Assembly: GCA_963743595.1 (NCBI GenBank)
Contig: CAVURW010000209.1
Location: 1 to 13,995 of the forward strand
Source of the DNA: CAVURW01 sp963743595
GTDB taxonomy: Bacteria; Verrucomicrobiota; Verrucomicrobiia; Methylacidiphilales; UBA1321
Direction: 5' to 3'
DNA length: 13,995 bases
The position numbers and the translations under genes were made by a program. Position 1 is the stretch's first letter. Each line of letters starts with the position of its first letter. Below the pieces are notes generated by a model. The model searched no databases, was not told the DNA's origin, and was given only the letters and a program-made list of their open reading frames with translations. Of this stretch, positions 6,525 through 12,838 are shown piece after piece.

Positions 6525-8519
6525 TTACACCATTTGATTCGGGTCAGTCGGAACACCGGGGAGGATGACGCCTCCGTCTTCGCTCGCGGGTTCAGGCACG
6601 CTAGGCACGGTGGGCATGGCGGTCGTGGCTGTAATCACATCCCCGCTACCCACGCGATCTTTCAGCGTCGTGCCCAGAAGAGCCTCGAGCAAGCCGCCAC
6701 CTGCTGCACCGCCACCGCTGGTGACGGAGACGTCCGGTACGATGCGCACATTGCGTTCACCCACGATCTGCATGATTTGCAGTGCGGCGAAGGCTTGGCC
6801 TCCGAGTGCTTCCACACCGGCGCGATAGGCTTGCGCCTTGGCCAAACCGGTCGTGCGAATGGCTTCGGCTTGACCCAAGGCGCGGAGGCGAATGGCTTCC
6901 GATTCACCCTGCGCGGCCTTGACGTTGGCCTGAGCATTCAGCTCAGCGATCATCACGCCCTGCTCGCTGGCGACGACCTGTTGTTGAATGTTCGCGATGG
7001 AGGTCTCACGCACCAGCAACTGCCGTTGTTTCTGCGCGGCTTCCTGCATCTCGTAGGTCTCCTTCTCTTCCTCTGCGAGTTTACGATCCGTCTGCGTCTT
7101 CATCAGCGCTTCCGGAGGCGTGATATCGCCGATCAACGTATCGACCGCTTGCACGTTATACTCGCCGAGAGCCACGCGTATGAATTGGGCCGCTTCCGAC
7201 TGGCGCTCACTGCGGGCCCGTAAGAAATCGAGCACCGTGTAGTATTGCGCGGAGTTCCGGAAGTAGTTGCCGACGATCGGTTGCAGCACGTGATCGACAA
7301 GATTCTGCATCGAGCCGACACGGGAGATGACACGGGGAGCGTCCATGGCACCCACGTGGATGATCTGCGCGACGTCCAGGTTAAAGGCGAATCCATCGCG
7401 GGAACGCACAGTAATGCTGCTCAGTTTCGCATCGAGATTGTGCGCCTCCGATTGGCGAGCCCAGTTCAATACAATATTGGTGGTGGGCACGCGTTCTACA
7501 CGCATGATCTTCGGGTTGATGGGGTGCTTGCCGGGGTAGAGTGGCGAGACCCACACGCCCTTATGGCCGGGCTCCACCAGATCGCCGTGCAGGAATTCCT
7601 TCCCGGAGACGTCGATGTGCGCTTCCCCAACGAAGGAGATGACCACACCCACGTGACCGATGGGAATTTCCAGCATTTCCACCTGTTCCACTTGGACGAA
7701 CCAGGGGTTCAGATTCCACGTACCAGAGAGCAGCACCTGCTGTTGCAAACCACGTTGGCCGCCGTTGTTCAGGTAGGCCTGAGGATTCTGGAAGTTATCG
7801 TGATCCGAGATCATGGGGCCGGCGATTTCGCCAGCAGGAATCGGCTTTCCATCCATGGTGGTGACCACTCCCACGCGATTCGACGCCACCTCATACACGT
7901 AGAACTGTTCCGGCACCATGCCGAACTTGGCGGCAGAGGCGGAGGTAATGACGTTGAAGAGCGCCTGGTTGATCCTGTACGTACCTGCGGTGAGGATGCT
8001 GAGCTGGCGACCTTTTTCGCCACCATTCAGCAAGAACGCGCGGGCGTCCTGGAAGTTGTTACAATCGACGAATTTAGCCAGGATCCGGTCGGAAGGAATG
8101 GAGCAGCCATCGTTGGCAAGAACCAACGCAATTTCGCCGGCGGGCACTTCCACCAGAGGAGCCTTAAAGACCTCGTACATGAAGAACCAGTAGCCGAAAT
8201 GGATACCTGGCCCGAGCGTTTCAGCTTGGTAACCAGCCTCGCCATTGAGCGCGACGAGTTGGCCGGGCGGCAACGATTTGGCTGAGAATTTCTTCACGAC
8301 GACGCCGACCTGCCGCTCATGAATCCGTACAGCGCCCGTAACGAGCGGTAGGAAAATGAGGCAGACGATCAACACGACCACCACGGCGAAGAGGATGAGC
8401 ATCCACACGTGTGAGTACGAGGAGGAGTTGTCCTCGCTGGTGACCTGTGCAAGAGTAACTAACGGGTGATTCAGTGAGCCCAGGAGGCTACTGACCGACA
8501 TGGCAAGGGTGCCGTTCAT
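6525..8519 (-). CDS. Flotillin-like SPFH (band 7) membrane protein with repeated N-terminal modules
   Basis: A 664-residue membrane scaffold protein of the SPFH/prohibitin/flotillin class; relatives oligomerise into rings or platforms organising membrane microdomains. A single membrane segment lies at about 38-60. Between 66 and 341 a beta-rich module recurs about four times, each with a VGVV-like strand and a late turn ending in PGxHPINP or SGTWNLNP. Modules two and three are plainest: NNFQDARAFLLNGG (154-167) against DNFQNPQAYLNNGG (241-254). The canonical SPFH domain follows at about 340-470, including ITVRSRDGFAFNLDVAQIIHV. A long Ala/Glu/Gln-rich coiled coil spans about 470-570, and an ALGG-containing segment and Gly/Pro-rich tail finish the protein. 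Most flotillins are 450-550 residues; the excess is the repeated modules. The ATG at 8519 is used, but an ATG at residue 7 is possible; neither has a Shine-Dalgarno sequence. No NfeD-like partner gene is adjacent. Confidence 0.9.
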   Translation of the reverse strand: MNGTLAMSVSSLLGSLNHPLVTLAQVTSEDNSSSYSHVWMLILFAVVVVLIVCLIFLPLVTGAVRIHERQVGVVVKKFSAKSLPPGQLVALNGEAGYQAETLGPGIHFGYWFFMYEVFKAPLVEVPAGEIALVLANDGCSIPSDRILAKFVDCNNFQDARAFLLNGGEKGRQLSILTAGTYRINQALFNVITSASAAKFGMVPEQFYVYEVASNRVGVVTTMDGKPIPAGEIAGPMISDHDNFQNPQAYLNNGGQRGLQQQVLLSGTWNLNPWFVQVEQVEMLEIPIGHVGVVISFVGEAHIDVSGKEFLHGDLVEPGHKGVWVSPLYPGKHPINPKIMRVERVPTTNIVLNWARQSEAHNLDAKLSSITVRSRDGFAFNLDVAQIIHVGAMDAPRVISRVGSMQNLVDHVLQPIVGNYFRNSAQYYTVLDFLRARSERQSEAAQFIRVALGEYNVQAVDTLIGDITPPEALMKTQTDRKLAEEEKETYEMQEAAQKQRQLLVRETSIANIQQQVVASEQGVMIAELNAQANVKAAQGESEAIRLRALGQAEAIRTTGLAKAQAYRAGVEALGGQAFAALQIMQIVGERNVRIVPDVSVTSGGGAAGGGLLEALLGTTLKDRVGSGDVITATTAMPTVPSVPEPASEDGGVILPGVPTDPNQMV

Positions 8520-9064
8520 ATAGAATATACCGACGCTACAGTCTGCCCGCTAACCTAAGGAGGTCAGGCGAGCCGACATCTTTTCGAGCGAGGTGATCGT
8601 GAGGCGTATCGCGTGTCTCTCAGAGACTGCGGTGCACCACGGTTTTCGCCCTCCCACATGCCTACGGAGTTAGCTGACGGGCTGGATCTTGGAAGTGATC
8701 CTCTGGCGGTTTTTCCACCAGATTTGCCCCATCCTTTGGGCGGGTTTTGGATTGAGATTCACCGGGTGCTTGGCCGGGAAAAGTCAGGTCCGAAATGCTC
8801 AAAGGAGTTTGGTTCCCCCGCGCTCGATCTTGGAACAGGATCGACGCTTAGGCGGCTGACCTGACGAGTTCTACATGCAAACAAGGTACTGGAAGAGTTA
8901 CAAAAATGCAAGTTGACACGGCTCTCAAGCTGGTCGGGAAACGTGTGAGAACCGGGCGAGAGCAGGAGTGTACTTAATTAGATATACTAATATTAGAAGA
9001 TCTCGTCTGCCGCCCGCGCCAACCTGTTATCGACGAATCGCCCGCCTCCCGCTACGTTTTCCCC
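8520..9064. other. Gene-free intergenic region
   Basis: A 545-bp gap between the divergent SPFH and kelch genes. An 83-codon open frame (8613-8864, plus) has no recognisable domain, no Shine-Dalgarno sequence and a composition like random reading, so I do not call it. An isolated TAAGGAGGT (8556-8564) matches the 16S tail perfectly but has no start codon at a useful distance. A TTGACA (8913-8918) lacks a matching -10. An AT-rich patch at 8971-9000 may hold the kelch promoter. No RNA gene is seen. Confidence 0.6.
8977..8991 (+). promoter_or_regulatory. AT-rich inverted repeat with -10-like box
   Basis: ATTAG-ATATA-CTAAT is a perfect 5-bp-arm inverted repeat within an AT-rich 30-bp island, and it contains TATACT (8983-8988), five of six matches to a -10 box. 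It lies 74 bp upstream of the first kelch gene on the plus strand. No acceptable -35 is found 16-18 bp upstream, so it is only a candidate promoter. Confidence 0.25.
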
Positions 9065-10195
9065 ATGGGCCCGCGCAGGATCGTTTGGTTTCTTTGGAGC
9101 ATCGCCGCCTTGGCGCTGATCATCTGGGCTCGCGAGAGCTTTTTTCGTGAGTCGCTCCTGGAGCTCCAGTGGCGTCGAACGGGAGTGCCCACAGCGGCAT
9201 TTGGCGGGCTTTCCATCGATAAAGAGGGGCAAGTAGCGCTCTCCTATAATAACCAGTTTTCCGTCTACGACATCAAATCGGCTCAATGGCAGACGGTTGC
9301 GACAACTATTCCAGCCGATTATGTTCCCCGCACGAATCTCTCGAATGGGTTGATTCTTTGCCTCAGAAACTCTTCCGGCTACACCTCGGTGACTTATGGC
9401 GGTGGTCGCTCGCTAGTCAGCGGCTCGATTGTGACGACAAGCATATCGACGACGATATCCGTGCCCTCCCTCTCGCCTGCACCGAAGACGCCTCAAATCT
9501 ACCTAATAGATGAGGACAAGAAAACGGGTAGTTACGCCAAGGGGCCTAACTACGACTTCTCCGGTAGCCCCTTTATTGCGCTCAAAGACGGACGGGTGCT
9601 TTTTATCGATTCTTCCAAGAACTGCAGCGTTTATGACCCGGTGGCTGGTACATGGACAGATGCACCGGGAACCGCTCTTGGGACCCCAATCCTCACGTTA
9701 ATGGAGGATGGACGCGTTTTCCTGATGACTGGAAGTGACGCTTCCATTTTCGATCCTAAAACGATGAAATGGAGCGCCGTTAGCCCACTACCAACCGCTA
9801 TGGGAATCGTTCGCGGGGGAGTGAGTCTTGCAGATGGGAAGGTCATGGCGCTAGGGGATCATGGCCGTTCCAATTACGATCCGCGCCCCAATTCGTGGGA
9901 TCCGGTCGCGCCCGGCCATTACTCGGATACACCGTATTGCGGACGCTTACGTTCAGGTCGGGTGGTTTATTTAGGACTGGAAACACGGCCCGGACTATTT
10001 GGGCCCGCTTCGGACATCTTGTGCAAATTGTTTGATGAAAAAAGCAAGCTGGATCAAGAGGTTCGCCTGCCTCCTGAAGTTCAATACCTCTACGGAGCGC
10101 TGATGCTACCCAACGGTAAATTTATGGTGATGGGAATAAGCCAATCCTCAAATCCATGCTGTTGGTTAGTCGACGAATTGCCAGCAGAGAAGTAG
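9065..10195 (+). CDS. Membrane-anchored kelch-like beta-propeller protein, first of a pair
   Basis: A 376-residue protein with an N-terminal membrane segment (about 6-22, after MGPRR) that would anchor it with the rest outside the cytoplasm, or act as an uncleaved signal. The remainder is built of repeated blades of the kelch/galactose-oxidase type. Each has DGRV-hydrophobic-strand, a turn, then xxYDPxxxxW: DGRVLFID...VYDPVAGTW (175-197), DGRVFLMT...IFDPKTMKW (215-236), and DGKVMALG...NYDPRPNSW (257-278). Weaker blades lie at FSVYDIKSAQW near the start and NGKFMVMG near the end. A low-complexity Ser/Thr/Pro-rich insert (119-142) interrupts the second blade. Such propellers usually bind ligands or partners; no catalytic Cys/Tyr pattern of galactose oxidase is evident. 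The ATG at 9065 has no Shine-Dalgarno sequence. The next gene is a paralogue 10 nt away. Exact function unknown. Confidence 0.82.
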   Translation: MGPRRIVWFLWSIAALALIIWARESFFRESLLELQWRRTGVPTAAFGGLSIDKEGQVALSYNNQFSVYDIKSAQWQTVATTIPADYVPRTNLSNGLILCLRNSSGYTSVTYGGGRSLVSGSIVTTSISTTISVPSLSPAPKTPQIYLIDEDKKTGSYAKGPNYDFSGSPFIALKDGRVLFIDSSKNCSVYDPVAGTWTDAPGTALGTPILTLMEDGRVFLMTGSDASIFDPKTMKWSAVSPLPTAMGIVRGGVSLADGKVMALGDHGRSNYDPRPNSWDPVAPGHYSDTPYCGRLRSGRVVYLGLETRPGLFGPASDILCKLFDEKSKLDQEVRLPPEVQYLYGALMLPNGKFMVMGISQSSNPCCWLVDELPAEK

Positions 10196-10205
10196 TGTAG
10201 CGTTC

Positions 10206-11375
10206 ATGAAACCGGGCTTGGCTACGCGACTAACACGAGATGCGATTCTCCTCGCCGTCGTTTTGTTGGGAGCCGTGCTCATCCGGTCCGCCCTCTTACC
10301 CGAGCAGATGAACATCGTCAAAACGGGCGACCTAAAAGCTCCCATGCTGGATGGTGCGTGGTTGCGTCTAGATGACGGGCGGTTCTTTGTTTTTGGTGCC
10401 ACCGCACCCCAAAGTCCGAATGAGACCTCGGAGAGTGGCACTGCGGAAATTTATGATCCGAAACGGGGCGAATGGTCGATGGTGCCCGGAAAGCTGAACA
10501 ACTTCCAGTTCGCCTCAGCGCTTTCCGGCGGCAGGGTGATTTGCGGCTTCTCAAATAAGACCGACGACTACTACCAGCTCTACAATACGACCGATAAGAA
10601 TTGGTCCAACATTCCCACGCCCCCCGGCAAGCTCGCCACGTACACGGCCCTGGATTGTCTTCAACTCAAATCGGGCGAGCTCCTCTTTGTCGGAGACTCC
10701 TCGGCAGTCGAGCAGATGGGCGAGAAAACGTGCGCGGAATATAACCTGAAGACGCGAACCTGGAAAAAAGTGGGCGATCTTATCCATATCCCCTCCCAAT
10801 CGTTCGGCATGATTTTGGAAGACAACGGAAAGGTGCTGAAATTTGGGATCGACGGCGAGGAAGAATTCGATCCCGCGAGCTACACGTGGAGCAGCAGCGT
10901 GCAAAGAGTTTCCATGCTGCCCGGACAACCCTTCATCCGCAGCCTAAACGAGAACGCCGAGACCGTCAGTTGGAACGTGAACACCCACGCGGAGCTTAAC
11001 CTCGGAATCCGCTCCTCCAATGCGCCCGCCACCATCTTAAAAAGTGGCCGCATCTGGGGCTGCGGCGGATTTATCCCGACCCACCAACTTCTCGTGCCGA
11101 TCCCGCTGATTTGGTTGAAAACCGAACCGGATGCCTTGCTCTCAGACAGTTGGTTGTTCGACCCGGCCACTAACCACGTTCAGTTCGGCTCGTTACTGCC
11201 AGAGCCCCGGTCCAATCACACCTTAATCACACTCGATGACGGACGCGTGGTCGTCTGCGGCGGCGTTTTGATGGCCGCCTTTAACCCGAACAAATCCAAC
11301 GACCCGATCAACCCGAGCGTCTTTAACACCGTTGCGACGAGAACCTGTTTTATCGTGAATCCCGAAGGTCAGTAG
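10206..11375 (+). CDS. Membrane-anchored kelch-like beta-propeller protein, second of a pair
   Basis: A 389-residue paralogue of the preceding protein with the same plan: basic N-terminus (MKPGLATRLTRDA), a membrane segment at about 13-30, then kelch-like blades. Visible blades include DDGRFFVFG...EIYDPKRGEW (56-90), SGGRVICGF...QLYNTTDKNW (107-133), SGELLFVGD...EYNLKTRTW (156-186), NGKVLKFGI...EFDPASYTW (207-228), and a final DDGRVVVCGG preceded by the RSNHTLITL strand that is a good kelch consensus. That gives at least five and probably six or seven blades. It starts 10 nt after the stop of the first gene, so the two form an operon and probably act together or on related ligands at the cell surface. 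There is no Shine-Dalgarno sequence. A 15-nt palindrome begins 6 nt after its stop, followed by the repeat array. Confidence 0.82.
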   Translation: MKPGLATRLTRDAILLAVVLLGAVLIRSALLPEQMNIVKTGDLKAPMLDGAWLRLDDGRFFVFGATAPQSPNETSESGTAEIYDPKRGEWSMVPGKLNNFQFASALSGGRVICGFSNKTDDYYQLYNTTDKNWSNIPTPPGKLATYTALDCLQLKSGELLFVGDSSAVEQMGEKTCAEYNLKTRTWKKVGDLIHIPSQSFGMILEDNGKVLKFGIDGEEEFDPASYTWSSSVQRVSMLPGQPFIRSLNENAETVSWNVNTHAELNLGIRSSNAPATILKSGRIWGCGGFIPTHQLLVPIPLIWLKTEPDALLSDSWLFDPATNHVQFGSLLPEPRSNHTLITLDDGRVVVCGGVLMAAFNPNKSNDPINPSVFNTVATRTCFIVNPEGQ

Positions 11376-11381
11376 GCAACG

Positions 11382-11396
11382 GCAACGTGACGTTGC
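11382..11396. repeat. 15-nt palindrome after the kelch operon
   Basis: GCAACGT-G-ACGTTGC is perfectly self-complementary around a single central base. It has the same central CGTGACG core as the palindromes in the following array (CCAGCGT-G-ACGCTGG), but the outer arm bases differ on both sides so that pairing is kept. No T-run follows, so it is a poor intrinsic terminator; it may be an outlying, diverged member of the array. Confidence 0.6.
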
Positions 11397-11405
11397 ATCC
11401 AATAA

Positions 11406-12145
11406 CCAGCGTGACGCTGGACCCTGTAGCCCTTTCGCTATCACGATGCCCCCTGTCTCTAGGCCCAGAGGCTAGCGTGACATTGGACCGAGTAGCGCTT
11501 TTCCTTTTCACGATGCCCTGTCTTTAGGCCCGGAGGCCAGCGTGACGCTGGACCCGGTAGCGATTTCGTTTTCACGATGCCCCCTGTCTTTAGGCCCGGA
11601 GGCCAGCGTGACGCTGGACCCGGTAGCGATTTTCCTTTTCACGATGCCCCCCTGTCTTTAGGCCCGGAGGCCAGCGTGACGCTGGACCCGGTAGCGATTT
11701 CGTTTTCACGATGCCCCCCCTGTCTTTAGGCCCGGAGGCCAGCGTGACGCTGGACCCGGTAGCGATTTCGTTTTCACGATGCCCCCCCTGTCTTTAGGCC
11801 CGGAGGCCAGCGTGACGCTGGACCCGGTAGCGATTTCGTTTTCACGATGCCCCCCTGTCCTTAGGCCCGGAGGCCAGCGTGACGCTGGACCCGGTAGCGA
11901 TTTCGTTTTCACGATGCCCCCCTGTCCTTAGGCCCGGAGGCCAGCGTGACGCTGGACCCGGTAGCGCTTTTCCTTTTCACGATGCCCCCCCCTGTCCTTA
12001 GGCCCGGAGGCCAGCGTGACGCTGGACCCGGTAGCGATTTCGCTTTCACGATGCCCCTGTCCTTAGGCCCGGAGGCCAGCGTGACGCTGGACCCGGTAGC
12101 GCTTTTCGTTTCCACGATGCCCCCTGTCTTTAGGCCCGGGGGTCG
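11406..12145. repeat. Array of 11 imperfect 65-70-bp tandem repeats with palindromic cores
   Basis: The core CCAGCGTGACGCTGG starts at 11406, 11472 (degenerate), 11537, 11603, 11671, 11739, 11807, 11874, 11941, 12011 and 12076. A broken twelfth unit ends near 12145 after GGCCCGG. Between cores each unit has GACCCGGTAGCG, a T-rich stretch, TTCACGATG, a C-run, TGTC(T/C)TTA and GGCCCGGAGG. Unit length varies mainly with the C-run, which is 3 to 8 bases long (5,3,5,6,7,7,6,6,8,4,5), as from slipped-strand events. The first two units are the most diverged and the middle units are nearly identical, consistent with expansion from inside. The C-run changes break every reading frame, so the array is non-coding. 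It lies between convergent genes (kelch pair and the protease pair). No unique spacers exist, so it is not CRISPR. Confidence 0.92.
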
Positions 12146-12158
12146 GCTTCAATGGTAG

Positions 12159-12192
12159 CCCAGCTCAAGGAGCGTAGCGACGCAGGGCTGGG
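12159..12192. repeat. REP-like hairpin next to the array
   Basis: CCCAGC (12159-12164) pairs with GCTGGG (12187-12192), extended by two more pairs including one G-U. Inside, GCGT-AGCG-ACGC forms a second 4-bp stem with a 4-base loop. The AGGAGCGTAGCGACG style resembles short palindromic elements found many times in bacterial genomes, but the window holds only this copy. It may act as a transcript end for the convergent genes. No T-run is present. Confidence 0.5.
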
Positions 12193-12196
12193 TGTC

Positions 12197-12243
12197 ATCA
12201 AACAAGCGTTTGCGGGCTGTAAGCTCGCGTCAAACCGTTTGAT
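12197..12243. repeat. Nested inverted repeats with two alternative pairings
   Basis: ATCAAAC (12197-12203) pairs with GTTTGAT (12237-12243). Inside, a stable stem GCGGGCT-gta-AGCTCGC lies at about 12211-12227, flanked by GTTT and AAAC. CAAAC occurs twice and GTTTG twice, so each CAAAC can pair with either GTTTG. The element could fold as one long bulged hairpin or as two small ones around the strong stem. It lies just downstream of the DUF6714-like gene (minus strand) and beside the repeat array; probably a REP-type or structured 3' element. Confidence 0.45.
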
Positions 12244-12328
12244 CGCGAACATGTCTTGAGCCCGCTTCGAATTTACACTTAATCTGTTAGCACTGAGGAC
12301 ATTGTCAGTTGGGCGATGAAGAAGATCG

Positions 12329-12838
12329 TTATTTGCCATCAGTTTTTCGATTTATAAATAGATCAACAACATCGATTGCATGTCCGATTTGGTGATCATC
12401 TTCGGTATCGCTTTCTTCTAAGACCCACCACAACCAGAGCTTTAAGGCGTTGAGTTCGTTTGCATCTAAACCCGAAAGCCGACTCGCAGATTCCATGAGA
12501 TCTTCGATTTTCTCGACGCGGTGCGCCAGGGACCAAAAGATGAAACTAACTATCGAGCTATCGGCTGCGTTTAGCCGCAACGTCGCTACCATTATCTTTG
12601 GAAGAAAATAACAAAATGCATCAGGTGTCAAAAAGCCTGATGCACCCCCTAAACGGTCGAGAGTTCGAATATCCACCACGCTCCAGTCGAGCGTGTCCAG
12701 CGCTATGATATCTGCCAAATCGGAATCAGAGATTTGTTTGGGTTGCGTCGGATCTTTGAAATAGAGGTGTTTAGGTCGAGGTCGGGCGACAAATGCCTTT
12801 TCGATTAGCGAAATCAATTCCCGCCTGTCACCGTTCAT
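12329..12838 (-). CDS. DUF6714-like protein of unknown function
   Basis: A 169-residue soluble protein. Residues 1-20 form a helix (RRELISLIEKAFV). A central part contains GGASGFLTPDAFCYFLPKIMVATL, which from memory resembles the conserved core of DUF6714 proteins; this is recall, not a search. A second helical region (about 105-150) includes HRVEKIEDLMESASRLSGLDANELNALKLWLWWVLEE, and the C-terminus ends in a charged tail. There is no signal peptide or membrane segment. Its ATG overlaps the TAA of the upstream serine protease by one base (TAATG), so translation is very likely coupled to the protease. The role is unknown; related short families are often found beside SMI1/KNR4-type immunity proteins, but no toxin is present here. 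Downstream are the two REP-like hairpins rather than a classical terminator. Confidence 0.7.
   Translation of the reverse strand: MNGDRRELISLIEKAFVARPRPKHLYFKDPTQPKQISDSDLADIIALDTLDWSVVDIRTLDRLGGASGFLTPDAFCYFLPKIMVATLRLNAADSSIVSFIFWSLAHRVEKIEDLMESASRLSGLDANELNALKLWLWWVLEESDTEDDHQIGHAIDVVDLFINRKTDGK

Noticed and set aside
7245..8285. Long (346-codon) plus-strand frame opposite the SPFH gene, rich in His and Asp.
   Set aside because: It is an antisense shadow of a high-quality SPFH coding sequence; its His/Arg/Asp-rich make-up is typical of such shadows.
8556..8564. Perfect anti-16S TAAGGAGGT as the start signal of a small gene.
   Set aside because: The nearest downstream starts are too far away (GTG about 29 nt on) and give a short frame that stops quickly.
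8613..8864. 83-codon open frame in the intergenic region.
   Set aside because: No domain, no ribosome binding site, and low-complexity-free but random-looking composition; not supportable as a gene.
8913..8936. TTGACA as the -35 of the kelch operon promoter.
   Set aside because: No -10-like hexamer lies 16-18 bp downstream.
11706..12115. Minus-strand open frames in the array encoding a repeated KSLPGPASRWPPG-like peptide.
   Set aside because: The frame is broken between units by the changing C-run and the apparent peptide repeat is a by-product of the DNA repeat; no ribosome binding site or conserved start.
11406..12145. CRISPR array.
   Set aside because: There are no unique spacers: the whole 65-70-bp unit repeats, with only point changes and C-run length differences, and no cas gene is nearby.
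12655..12680. GAGTTCGAATATCC as a tRNA T-arm.
   Set aside because: It lies inside the DUF6714-like coding sequence and no acceptor, D-arm or anticodon stem can be built around it.
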